A stretch of DNA of 64,000 nt from Haematobia irritans (lineage: Eukaryota; Arthropoda; Insecta; Diptera; Muscidae): contig NC_134398.1 in the NCBI RefSeq assembly GCF_050003625.1, forward strand, positions 196,485,700-196,549,699. The letters are read 5' to 3'. Below the pieces are notes generated by a model. The model was not told the origin of the DNA. It did not search any database and saw only the letters and a list, made by a program, of their open reading frames with translations. Position 1 is the first letter of the stretch; every line of letters begins with the position of its first letter. This document shows, piece by piece, positions 44,990 to 57,137 of the stretch. Both the position numbers and the translations under genes were made by a program.

Positions 44990-45910
44990 CAAACTTTTTT
45001 TTCTTTTCGTGTAGGAAAGTTTCTCAAAATTTCATTTTTATAGGAAATTTTCTCAAAATTTCATTTCTACAAGAAATTTTCTCAAAATTTCATTTCTACA
45101 GGAAATCTTCTCAAAATTTAATTTCTATAGGAAACTTTGTGAAAATTTCATTTCTATAGAAAATTTTGTCAAAATTTTATTTCTGTAAAAAATTTATTCA
45201 AAATTTAAAAATGTCTTTGTTATAGATAATTTTGTCAAAATTTGTCTTTGCTATTGCAAGTTTTGTCAAAATTTCTTTGATATAAGAAATTTTTTCTTAT
45301 TTTTGTTAGGAAGTTTTATCAACATTTTATTTCTATAGGAAATTTTGTCAAGCTTCACTGATATCGGAAGATGCGTCGAAATTTAACTTCTATAGGAAAT
45401 TTTGGCAACATTTGATTTCTAAAGGAAATTTTGTAATTTTTAGTGGAAATTAGTTTTCTGTAAGAAAACTTTGTCAAAACTTCTTTTCTATTCCAAATTT
45501 TGTAAAACAAATTATCTCTATACACGCAGAGAAGGAATATGATCACCTCAAACATGTTTCAAGAGTAAAATGTTATTTTTGTATGGTGACCATGTAACAT
45601 GTTTATCACTAAAATGTTATTTTCTCGTCAAATATAACCTGCTTGCCAAAATCAGATACATGATTTCCGAGAAAATAACATGGTTGCGAAAACCATGTTA
45701 CATGGTCACCACCCAAAAATAACATTTTGCTCTTAAAACATGTTTGAGGTGATCATATTCCTTCTCTGGGTGTAGGAAATTTTGTCAATATCTATAGAAA
45801 ATTTTCTTAAAATGTCGTTTCTATAGGAAATGTGGCCAAAATTTTCTATCTATAGTCAATTATGACAAATTTCCTTGTCTATGGCAAATATTGTTATTTG
45901 GTTCAATTAT
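44990..45910 (-). repeat. Diverged 29-bp-family array, interrupted by a MITE
   Basis: Units GGAAATTTTCTCAAAATTTC and later GGAAATTTTGTCAAAA. The MITE at 45523-45772 splits a monomer (ATCTCTA / GGAAATTTTGTCAATATC). Confidence 0.78.
45523..45772. mobile_element. Foldback MITE with ~85-bp inverted arms
   Basis: The left arm CACGCAGAGAAGGAATATGA through GGTGACCATGTAACATG is repeated inverted at the right (complement CACCCAGAGAAGGAATATGA and so on) with few differences. TA flanks both sides (45521-45522, 45773-45774). Halves or relatives occur at 51933-52045 and 61318-61386. Non-coding; the RNA of either strand would fold into a long hairpin. Confidence 0.85.
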
Positions 45911-46946
45911 ATCTGTAAGAAATTATGTCAAAATTTCATTTCTCTAAATATTAATTTGTCCAAAACTCCCAGAATTTACCACGTATATTCTCTGGTAAAA
46001 TCTTAATAAAGGAGAATTCACCTAATTTGTTTCGTACACATAAAGCCATTTGAAATTTTAAAATTTTCCTTAGTTGAACATATTTATATAAGGACATCCT
46101 GGGGACACATTTAAAAATAAAAGTTGCATTACTCATCATCTAAATTTGTAAATTGAGTGCAAATTTGGAACATTGTACCTCATTATTATATGACCCAAAA
46201 AAATCTTTCCCAAATCCATAATGTGCAAAAAAGTTTTTCTCTCCCATCTCAAATTTAGGTTCAACATACATTCATCGCAGCATTTTAGATTAAGGCAAAT
46301 GAAACCTTTACTTTATATGCTTCATACAGATCAACACTCACTTACACATGGATAAATGAGAAAGGATATATCCTTGTATGTGTGTGTGTTATGTTTTGCT
46401 ATATCAGTTTCAATTATAATACTTTTAATCTGGCTTTGTAATAAAATTATATACTTTACAACTTAACCCAAAGTCCCAAAATATTACATTGTCCTTATTG
46501 CATGTCTACACGAAAAGGACCATAAAATATGAAAGGGATGAGCTCGGAACATTACAACAGAGCAGAGGCGACGCATTAGGGCAGAGCAAACAATTTCCTC
46601 TTTTTTTCTAATAACTTATATTGCTTGTTACAATTAGCAAAGTGTTTGTCGTCATCCTTTTGCATTTGCCTTTACCCATCCACCTACACAAATCCCTCAA
46701 TACTTTGTCACAAAGCATGTTAAATGGAATCCTTATTGTTATATGATTGTGGGGATGTACAGTGGAGTGCATGAGATTAAATAATGGGTTTTCATGAGAA
46801 CAGAGCTTAGCATTTTTTTTTAAATAAAGTAAACAGAAGTAAGAACCATGGGGAAAAATAAGATTAATTTGTTTGTAAAATAAAAATTTTATTTATTCTG
46901 CTAAATCAATTTCTCACCTGTCAACAAAATACACGTTTATCAATAT
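45911..46946. other. Single-copy DNA without a recognisable gene
   Basis: A few decayed monomer-like words up to about 45950, then ordinary AT-rich sequence with a short TG tract near 46379-46391. No supported frame. Confidence 0.5.
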
Positions 46947-47258
46947 ATTTATACCCTGCACAACACTGTGCAACAGGGTATTATAAGTTAGAGTATATGT
47001 TTGCAACGTCCACAAGGAGACGAAATAGACACATGGCGTCTTTGGTAATAATACTCAGGGCCGGTCTTTGAGTCTATATAGCCATGTCCGTCCGTCGGTC
47101 AGTCTATAAACACATTTTTGTAATTAATGTCCAGGTCGCAGTTATTCTACGGGACTTCACATATAGCAAAAGTATGCATTTTGGGTCAGAATAGAACTCT
47201 ATTGATTTTGGAAGAAATCTGTTCAGATTTGGATATAGCTCACTTTCTATACTATAGA
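46947..47258 (-). mobile_element. E3 element, 5' part
   Basis: Begins TTTATACCCTGCACAACACT followed by GTGCAACAGGGTATTATAAG. The core is GAGTCTATATAGCCATGTCC next to GTCCGTCGGTC. Only part of one internal unit remains (TGTTCAGATTTGGATATAGC) before the 29-bp array starts at about 47259. Confidence 0.78.
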
Positions 47259-50200
47259 ATATAATAGAAATACAATTTTGACAAAATTTTCAACAGAAAT
47301 AAAATTTTAACAAAATTTTCTGTAGAAATACAATTTTGACAATATTTTCTATAGAAAAACAATTTTGAGAATATTTTCTACAGAAATAAAATTTTGGAAA
47401 AATTTTTTTATAGAAATAAAGTTTTGACAAAATTTTTTTTAGACATAAGATTTTGAAAAAATTTTCTATAGAAATAAAATGTTTACAAAATTTTTTAGAG
47501 ATAAAATTTTGACAAAATTTTCCATAGCAATAAAATTAAGACAAAATTTTCTATGGAAATAAAATTTTAACAAAATTTTCTATAGAAATAACATTTTGCC
47601 AAAATTTTCTGTAGAGATAAAATTTTGACAAAGTTTTCTAAGAAATAAAATTTTGAAGAAATTTTCCTTAGAAACAACTCTTTGAAAAAAAAATTCTAAA
47701 GAAATAAAATTTTTACAAAATTTTCTATAGAAATACAATTTTGACAAATTTTTCAATAGAAATAAAACTTTAACAAAAATTTCTATAGAACTAAATTTTT
47801 GACAAAATTTTCTATAGAAATAAAATTTTGAGAATATTTTCTACAGTAATAAAATTTTGGAAAAATTTTTATAGAAATAAAATTTTGACAAACCTTAATA
47901 AAGAAATAAAATTTTGACAAAATTTTTTATAGAAAGAAGATTTTGATAAAATTTTCCATAGAAATAACATTTTTACAAAATTTTCTATGGAGATAAAATT
48001 TTGACAAAATTTTCCATAGCAATAAAATTTAGAAAAATTTTCTATAGAAAAAAAAATTTTAACAAAATTTTCTATAGAAATAAAATTTTTACAAAATTTT
48101 CTGTAAAGATAAAAGTTTGACAAAATTTTCTATAGAAATGAAATTTTGACAAAATTTTCTATAAAAATAAAATATTGACAACATTTTCTATAGAAACAAC
48201 ACTTTGAAAAAAATTTCTACAGAAATAAAATTTTGACAAAATTTTCTATAGAAATAAATTTTTGACAAATTTTTCAATAGAAATAAAATTTTAACAAAAT
48301 TTTCTATAGAAATAAAATTTTGACAACATTTTCTATATAAATAAAATTATGAGAATATTTTCTACAGAAATAAAATTTTGGAAAAATTTTTTATAGAAAT
48401 AAAATTTTGATAAAAGAATAAAATTTTGACAAACATTTATAAAGAAAAAAATTTTGACAAAATTTTTTATAGAAATACAATTTTGACAAAGTTTTTTTTA
48501 TAGAAATAAGATTTTGAAAAAATTTTCTATAAAAATAAAATTTTTACAAAATTTTCTATAGAGATAAAATTTTGACAACATTTTCCATAGCAATAAAATT
48601 TTGACAAAATTTTCCGTAGAAATAAAATTTTGACGAAATTTTCTATAGAAACAACACTTTGAAAAAATTTTCTAAAGAAATAAAATTTTGACAACATTTT
48701 GTGTAGAAATACAATTTTGACAATATTTTCTATAGGAATAAAATTTTGACAAAAATTTTCTATAGAAATAAAATTTTGACAAAAAGTTCTATAGATATAA
48801 AATTTTGACAAAGTTTTCTATAGAAATAAAATGTTGACAAAATTTTTCTATAGAAATAAAATGTTGACAAAATTTTTCTATAGAATTAAAATTTTGACAA
48901 AACTCTCTATAGAAATAAAATTTCACAAAATTTTCTAAAGAAATAAACGCTTGACAAAATTTTCTGTATAAATAAAATGTTGACAAAAATTTCTATAGAA
49001 ATAACATTTTGCCAAAATTTTCTATAGAAATAAAATTTCAACAATTTTTTTTTTGTAGAAATAAAATGTTGACAAGATTTTTTATAGAAATAAAATTTTG
49101 ACAAAATTTTCTGTAGAAATAAAATTTTGACAAAGTTTTCTATAGAAATTAAATTTTTACACAATTTTCTATAGAAATGAAATTTTTAAAAAATTTTCTA
49201 TAGAAATAACATTTTGCCAAAATTGTCTATAGAAATAAAATTTTTACAAAATTTTCTTTTAGAAATAAAATTTCGACACAATTTTCTATAGAAATAAAAT
49301 TTTGATAAAATTTTTTATAGAAATAACTTTTTGATAAAATTATCTATCAAAATAAAATGTTGACAAAATTATCTATAAAAATAAAATGTTGACAAAATTA
49401 TCTATAAAAATAAAATGTTGACAAAATTTTCTATAAAAATAAAATTTTGACAAAGTTTTCTGTAGAAATACTATGACAAAAATGTCTATAGAAATAATAT
49501 TTTGTCATAATTTTCTATAGAAATAACATTTTGCCAAAATTGTCTATAGAAATACATTTTTTTATAAAATTTATTTGTAGAAATAAAGTTTTGACACAAT
49601 TTTCTATAGAAATAAAATTTTGACAAAATTTTCTATAGAAATAAAAATTTGACAAATATTTCTATAGAAATAACATTTTGCCAAATTTTTTTATAGAAAT
49701 AACATTGTGCCAAAATTGTCTATAGAAATAAAATTTTTACACATTTTTCTTGTAGAAATAAAATTTCGACACAATTTTCTTTAGAAATAACATTTTGACA
49801 AAATTTTTTATAGAAATAAAATTTGACAAAATTTTCCATAGAAATGAAATTTTTACAAAATTTTTTATAGAAATGAAATTTTTACAAAATTTACTATTGA
49901 AATAAAATTTTGACAAAATTTTCTATAGAATTGAAATTTTTACAAAATTTTCTATACAAATAAAATTTTAACAAAATTTTCTATAGAAATAAAATCTTGA
50001 CAAAATTTTATTTCTACAGAAAGCTTTATATAGAAACACTTTGCAAAAAAATTTAAAAGATAAAATTTTGGCAAAATTTTCTATAACAATAAAATTTTGA
50101 CAAAATTTTGTGTAGTAATACAATTTTGACAATATTTTCTGTAGAAACAAAATTTTGAAAAAATTTTCTATAGAAATAAAATTTTGACAAAAATTTTCTA

Positions 50201-50790
50201 TAAAAATAAAAGTTTGTCAAAAATTCTATAGATATAAAATTTTGACAAAATTGTCTATAGAAATAAAATTTTTGAAAAATTTGTTTGTTGAAATAAAATT
50301 TTGACACAATTTTCTATAGAAATAAAATTTTGAAAATTTTTTTTTGTAGAATTTTGACAAAATATTTTATAGAAATAAAATTTTGCCAAAATTTTCTATA
50401 GAAATGACATTTTGCCAAATTTTTCTATAGAAATAAAATTTTGACAATTTTTTTTTTGTAGAAATACAATTTTGACAAAATTTTCTATAGAAATGAAATT
50501 TTGACAATTTTTTTTATAGAAATAAAATTTTGACAAAATTTTGTATAGAAATAAAATTTTGACAAAATTTTCTATAGAAATAAAATTTTTACAAAATGTT
50601 CTACAGAAATGACATTTTTACAAAATTTTCTATAGAAATAAATTTTGAGAAAATTTTCTAGAGAAATAAAATTTTGACAAAATTTTCTATAGAAATAAAA
50701 TGTTGTTGAAATTTTCTATAAAAATAAATGTTTATCAAAATTTTCAACAGAAATAAAATTTTGACAAAATTTTTTTATAGAAATAAAATG
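47259..50790 (+). repeat. 29-bp minisatellite array, forward, longest block
   Basis: About 120 monomers. Variants include TTTTTACAAAA, ACATTTTGCCAAAA and ACAACACTTTGAAAAAA. A block of about 0.6 kb (from ATTTTGAGAATATTTTCTAC to ACAACACTTTG) recurs near 47820-48200 and 48345-48660. A purer run of three monomers (CTATCAAAATAAAATGTTGA type) sits at 49340-49430. No E1 terminus at either end. Confidence 0.92.
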
Positions 50791-51932
50791 TAAAAAAGAA
50801 AAAAAAATGATAATTGGAAGATTTTACTAAATATTGATTTTTTATATTTCATTGCCACTGTCCTTTGCTAGCGTGCTTGCTTGCTTCTCTAGGTTAGTTT
50901 TCCTAAGAGGCTTAAAACAGAAAATTGCTCTAAACGTAAGTGACTGTGACCGTTCGTACTGTTCGTTTGTTCATTTGTGTGGTTGGAGGTGATGTTGATA
51001 TGATTGTTCCCCACATGTATGCACAATAGCCATACAAGAACACACACATATACACCTACAAAACAAAAAATATTTCTTCTCTTTAGAGGACAACAACCTA
51101 AAAAAAACTCATAGCTCAAAAGGAAGAGAGACAGAGGGAGAGATACAGATTTGGGAATGGTAAGAAAAATGCTGCACGAAGGCAAAAAAATAAAAACATA
51201 TACTTAACGTATTATTTAACAAGAACAGACACAAGCAAACAAATTTTATGATTTACATAGATTTCTCACATGGCAATCTGGAAGATGATGCAAGGAGTGT
51301 AGGTAGTTTCCTTTTTCTGTTTGCCAATTGTCATTTTGTATGTCCTTTGGGTTCCTTCCTTAGGGACAGAGACATAAAGAAAAGCGCAAGGCTGAAAAAC
51401 AATAACGAACAAACACAACAAACTCAACAGACAACAGATATTCACATAATGTCATCCGCAAAGAAACATAAGGAAAGGGACCATTAAGTAAAGCCCCATT
51501 TCGTCTTGATGTTTACTAAGTGTGCCAGTGCCAGTATGTAGGGGAGCCAATCCAAACGTGGTAGATATGGTAAATTTACTATGAAGAGATTAAAAGCATC
51601 ATATGTACATTGTGCAAGAGAAGAATTGTTAAAACGTACATGCCATTCACTTGGATTTCTATAAAGGGACTTGTGCAACTTTTCTTTGGGGGTAGGAGAT
51701 AACTGTAACTGCAGGTGTGAAATTTATGATATTTTCTTTTTAATCTCTTTGGATTATAGTGGGACTATAAAAAATCCTAGTTGCAAAGAAATGAAGCATT
51801 ACATTTGCAAGAACCCTAACAAAGGGGACATTAATTATTTAAACTAGGGTGATGGAGATAAAGGCGAGCGAGAGGGGTTTGAATATTAAATGTCGGAGTG
51901 AAACAAGTCAAAACTATTAATATGATGCCATA
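50791..51932. other. Single-copy DNA without a recognisable gene
   Basis: Contains CAACAAACTCAACAGACAAC near 51418. The frames 50889-51185 (minus), 51248-51487 (plus) and 51484-51678 (minus) lack domains. Possibly host non-coding DNA. Confidence 0.5.
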
Positions 51933-52045
51933 AACACGCAGAAAAGGAATATAATCACATCAAACATATTTCAAAACCAAAACGTTATTTTTGGCCGACA
52001 AACATGGAACTTGTTTGTGCCAAAAATCGTCTTGAATAATTTTTT
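51933..52045. mobile_element. Partial CACGCAGA MITE
   Basis: AACACGCAGAAAAGGAATAT then AATCACATCAAACATATTTC matches the left arm of the MITE at 45523 with several substitutions. It fades out before the E3 start. Confidence 0.65.
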
Positions 52046-53189
52046 TATACCCTAAATCACATAGTGGTGCCTACCAGAAATGTGCCTACCAGAAATATTG
52101 ATTTTAGACCCCATAAAATATATACCGATCGATTCAAAATCACCTTCTGAGTCGATCTAGCGCTTGGTGTCCGTCCGTCCGTCTGTCCATGTATTTGTTG
52201 TTCACAGGGTTCCAGTTGCAATTATTAACCGATTTTGATGAAATTTGGTACAGGGTGTTTTCCGGGCACAAGGACAAACGCTATTGAATTTGGAAGAAAT
52301 CGGTCAAATTTATATATAGCCAAATTTCGCCAAATGGGGTCACAAAGCGTTTTTTTTTTACAAACGGATCGTCACTAAGTTTGGCAAAAAGTAATTTTTT
52401 TTCATCACCCATTAAGTCTGCAAAATTTCATACAATTTCAGATAAAGCTCTCATATATATGTATCGCCCGATACATATATTTATCAACCGATCTTACTCA
52501 AACTTGGTTTACTATTATTTTCTATAGTACTAACAAAATTTCATCGAAATCGGTTCAGATTTAGGTATAGCTCCCATATATATGTATCGCCCGCTTTTCA
52601 AAAATTTGCCCCTAATAACCTTATGTTTGACCATAGAGGCCTCATTTCTTAACTGATCTTACCCAAATTTTGCACAAGGTAACCTTCTTTGGTATCAACC
52701 AAACTGAATAATATTATACAAATTGGTTCAGATTTAGATATAGCTTCCATATATATGCATCGCTCGATTTTCCCAAATTTTGCCATAATACAATTATTTA
52801 TTTACCAATGTTACTTGAATTTCAAATTTTGATGTATTCGCCGATTGTATAATTACTTGTAGCTCTTACATAAGAATATTGCCCGATTTTTACAAATTTG
52901 GATTTATTACCCACAACTTATTGAGCGATTTCCTCTTTTTTAATAATGGACTCAATATTAGTGGCATACTATTTCCGTAGGTGAAAAATCAACTATAACC
53001 AGTGTTGCCAGAAGTGGGGGAAATTCCATACATGTAGGTTTTCTTCTAATATATAGCGTCTTGTAGGGACGTAGGGGCACAATCGAGGGACTTTTTCACT
53101 CAACACAATTTGTAATAATTTTTACATTTGGTGGCCTATAGGATGAAACTAGAAGCCAGAAAGGCTTGATCTTTAACAATGTAGGCCGA
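52046..53189 (-). mobile_element. E3 element with longer, decayed units
   Basis: TTTTTATACCCTAAATCACA; core TGAGTCGATCTAGCGCTTGG, GTCCGTCCGTCCGTCTGTCC (52171-52190). Units begin with AAATCGGTTCAGATTTAG-like words, about 173 bp apart here (52547 and 52720). It carries a local duplication of GTGCCTACCAGAAAT near 52070. Recognisable units fade after about 52860; the remainder to 53189 is unassigned. Confidence 0.72.
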
Positions 53190-53546
53190 AAAAAAAAATT
53201 ACCAAAATTTGAAAAAAATCTTACAACAAATCTATCAAACAAATATTTCTATAGAAATTTTTGTCAAACATTTATGTCAATATAAAATTCAAATTTAGTC
53301 AAAAATTTATGTCTATAGAAAATTTTGTCAAAAATTTATGTCTATAGAAAATTTTGTTAAAATTGTATGTCTATAGAAATTTTTTTTAAAAATTTTATGT
53401 CTATAGAAAATTTAGTCAAAATTTTATGTCTATACAAAATTTTGTCAAAATTGTATGTCTATAGAAAATGTTGTCAAAATTTTATGTATATAGAAAATTT
53501 TGTTCAAGTTTTCTATAGACATAAAATTTTGTTCAAATTTTATGGT

Positions 53547-53646
53547 CCCGTCAGACTTTCTACTTTACTTACTTGTCCAGAACATAATTAAAATAAAAAT
53601 TTCTATCTATTTTTCTAACAGTTTTCCAATTTTCACAATGCTAAAT
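53547..53646 (+). repeat. 100-bp insert identical to flanking DNA at 56272-56371
   Basis: From CCCGTCAGACTTTCTACTTT to TTTTCACAATGCTAAAT. I found no difference in 100 bp from the second copy, which lies outside E1. The array just before it contains an inverted monomer (TTTTCTATAGACATAAAATT, about 53517-53536). Confidence 0.92.
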
Positions 53647-54784
53647 TTTGTTAAAATTTTATGTCTATAGAAAATTTTGTCAAAATTTTATGTCTATAAA
53701 AAATTTTGTTAAAATTTTATGTCTATAGAAAATTTTGTTACAATTTTATGTCTATAGAAAATTTTGTCAAAATTTTATGTCTAAAGAAAATTTTGTCAAC
53801 ATTTCATGTCTAAAGAAAATTTTGTCAAAATTTTATGTCTGTCGAAAATTTTCAAAATTTTATGTCTATAGAAAATTTTGTGAAAATTGTATGTCTATAT
53901 ACAATTTTGTCATAATTTTATGTCTATAGAAAATTTTGCCAAAATTTTATGTTTTTAGAAAATTCTGTCCACATTTTATGTCTATAGAAAATTTTGTCAA
54001 AATTTTATGTTTATAGAAAATTTTATGTGTATAGAAAATTTTGTTAAAATTTTATGTCTATAGAAAGTTTTGTCAAAATGTTATGTCTATAGAAAATTTT
54101 GTTCAAATTTTATGTCTATCGAAAATTTAGTCAAAATTTTGTATCTATTGAAAATTTTGTTAAAATTTTATGTTTGTAGAAAATTTTGTTAAAATTTTAT
54201 AGCTATAGAAAATTTTGTCAAAATTTTATATCTATAGAAAATTTTGTCAAAATTTTATGTCTATAGAAAATTTTGTCAAAATTTTATGTCTATACAAAAT
54301 TTTGTCAAAATTTTATGTCTATAGAAAATTTTGTTCAAATTTTATGTCTATCGAAAATTTTGTCAAAATTTTATGTCTATAGAAAATTTTGTTAAAATTT
54401 TATGCTTGTAGAAAATTTTGTGAAAATTTTATGTTTATAGAAAATTTTGTCAGAATTTTATGTCTATATACAATTTTGTCAAAATTTTATGTCTATAGAA
54501 AATTTTGTCAAAATTTTATGTCAAAAGAAAATTTTGTCAAAATTTTATGTCTATGGAAAATTTTGTCAAAATTTTATGTTTATAGAAAATTTTGTCAACG
54601 TTTTATGTCTATAGAAAATTTTATGTCTATAGAAAATTTTGTAAAAATTTTATGTCTATAGAAAATTTTGACAAAATTTTAAATGTATAGAAAATTTTGT
54701 CAAAATTTTATGTCTATAAAAAATTTTGTCAAAATTTTATGTCTATAGAAAATTTTTTCAAAATTTTATGTCTATCAAAATTTT

Positions 54785-54905
54785 TCCATTCTTTTTGTTT
54801 TGTTATTGTTGGTTTTGTTCTTAAAGCATTGTTGTTTTTTGATTGCAGCTTAAAACCATACATTGACTAAACTACAAGTGTAGCTTAACCAACAGAGGAA
54901 AAGAA
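54785..54905 (-). repeat. Hairpin module, half copy, inside E1 array
   Basis: TTTTGTTATTGTTGGTTTTG, TTGATTGCAGCTTAAAACCA, then AACTACAAGTGTAGCTTAAC, CAACAGAGGAAAAG. This is the complement of the right arm, loop edge and CA-rich tail of 18161-18270. The second arm is missing. Confidence 0.75.
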
Positions 54906-56160
54906 ATTTTTGTAAAAATTTTATGTCTATATACATTTTTGTCAAAATTTAATGTCTATAGAAAATTTTGTCAAAATTTTATATGTATAGAAAATTTTTC
55001 AAAATTTTTTTCTATACAAAATTTTGTCAAAATTTTATGTCTATAGAAAATTTTGTCAAAATTTTATGTCTATAGAAAATTTTGTTAAAATTTTATGTCT
55101 ATAGAAAATTGTATCAACATTTTTTGTCTATAGAAAATTTTGTTATATACAATTTTGTCAAAATTTTATGTCTATAGAAAATGTTGTCAAAATTTTATGT
55201 CTATATACAATTTTGTCAAAATTGTATGTCTATAGAAAATGTTGTCAAAATTTTATGTCTATAGAAATTGTTGTCAAAATTTTATGTTTATAGAAAATTT
55301 TTTCAAAATTTTATATCTATAGAAAGTTTGGCCAAATTTTAAATATATAGAACATTTGGCCAAAATTTTATATCTATAGAAAATTTTGTCAAAATTTTAT
55401 GTCTATAAAAATTTTTGTAAAAATTTTATGCCTATATACAATTTTGTCAAAAGAAAATTTTGTCTATAGAAAAATTTGTCAAAATATTATTTCTGTAGAA
55501 AAATTTTTCAAAATTTTATTTTTACAGAAAATTTTGTTAAAATTTTATTTCTATAGAAAATGTTGTCAAAATTTTATGTCTATAGAAAATTTTGTCAAAA
55601 TTTTATGTTTATAGAAAATTTTGTCAAAATTTTATGTCTATAGAAAATTTTGTCAAAATATTATAGCTATAGAAAATTTTGTCAAAATTTTATATCTATA
55701 GAAAATTTTGTCAAAATTTTATGTCTATAGAAAATTTTGTCAAAATTTTATGTCTATAGAAAATTTTGTCAAAATTTTATTTCTATAGAAAATTTTGTCA
55801 AAATTTTATTTCTATAGAAAATTTTGTCAAAATTTTATGTCTATAGAAAATTTTGTCAATATTTTTATGTCAATAGAAATATTTTGATTTTTAAATGTAT
55901 AGAAATTGTATTTCTTTTAAAAATGGTTTCAAAATCTTTTTTCTATGGATTTTTTTCTCAAAAAATTATTTCTATAGAAAAATTTCTCAAACAAATTTTT
56001 TTTATAGAAACTTTTTCCAAAATTTTATTTGTATATAAAATTTTTCCAAAATCGTATTTATACATAAATAGATTTAATATAACAAAACATAAACACTTCT
56101 ACACTTCTACCAAATAACAAAAATGTACTATTTTTGGTAGAATTCAACAATTCTACCGTT

Positions 56161-56902
56161 CAGATTGAGACAAAGCACCCATACATTCATATATATGACA
56201 CTGCGGTTTATCTTCAAAACCTAGATGTTTACTAATTCAGTAGGGATAGTTTAGTGTATGAAATAGTCGGCCCCGTCAGACTTTCTACTTTACTTACTTG
56301 TCCAGAACATAATTAAAATAAAAATTTCTATCTATTTTTCTAACAGTTTTCCAATTTTCACAATGCTAAATCCCTTGTTTAACTTCTAAACCTCGTATAG
56401 CCAATTACATTAAGCTAACACTCATTAACACACCAGTAAGACATTTATATCCTTAGTATAGCATCAGGATTTATGTTATACATTTTCATATCCTTTTAAC
56501 TAACCTATGGATATTTTATCCAAGAGTAATCCTGAAAGTCTGCTTATTGTATTTTACCTTGCATGTGAATAGTACGAGTAGAAACAAAAAAACTTTCTTG
56601 CTTTTTCTTTTAGGATTTTCACCTTTATGTTGACTAGATGTTAACTTAAGTTTCTTTTCATCATATTCGGATTCATGGGCTTCATGGTCATTGCAAAAAG
56701 ATCAGTGCTCTTTCACAACTGTAACTTAGCAGAAAAACTGTATATCAAATGGCTTTCTAATATTTCACATAGACTTTTGGACGGTGTTCATGGTTTGTTT
56801 TATAGTAGAAGTGAAAGGGACAACTGTAGGGAAGAGCAATCGGGGCCACTACGCTGACGAATGGCACTAAATATAATTTTGAAATTCTAAAGAGAAAAAA
56901 AA
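56161..56902. other. Single-copy DNA including the source of the 100-bp duplicate
   Basis: 56272-56371 equals the insert at 53547. A 60-codon frame (56675-56857) has no recognisable domain. Otherwise nothing seen. Confidence 0.5.
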
Positions 56903-57137
56903 TTCACGAAAATTTTTCCAATTAAAAGTTTTAATTGAGTTTTAAAAATATTCTATTAAAAATTTAATTGATTCTACAATTTGTTTAATTCAAAGAAAAA
57001 TCAATTATAAATATTAATTGTATCAATTAAATTTTTAATTGACCTTCAATTAAGTTTTTAATTGATACTATCATTTCTGTGATTGAATACATTTCTATTA
57101 AAAAGTTAATTGGATCAATTAATTTCGTGATTGAAAC
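56903..57137. repeat. TTAATTG-rich element with inverted ends
   Basis: About ten copies of TTAATTG/CAATTAA in 235 bp. The left end TCACGAAAATTTTTCCAATT and the complement of the right end TCACGAAATTAATTGATCCA (continuing ATTAA) are similar, so it is probably a MITE. No target duplication recognised. Confidence 0.55.

Larger units (their letters stand above)
53190..56160 (+). mobile_element. E1 copy with ATGTCTATAG-variant array
   Basis: A truncated left terminus (TACCAAAATTTG, CTTACAACAAATCTATCAAA, 53200-53245) and a decayed right terminus (CTACCAAATAACAAAAATGT, TTTTTGGTAGAATTC, 56106-56155). Nearly all ~85 reverse-orientation monomers carry ATGTCTATAG where other arrays have ATTTCTATAG, except around 55480-55560 and 55765-55825. 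It holds a 100-bp foreign insert (53547-53646) and a partial hairpin module (54785-54905). Confidence 0.75.

Noticed and set aside
50889..51678. Group of three frames of 64-98 codons
   Set aside because: They lie on different strands, with low-complexity stretches (Gln/Thr-rich from CAACAAACTCAACAG). No domains.
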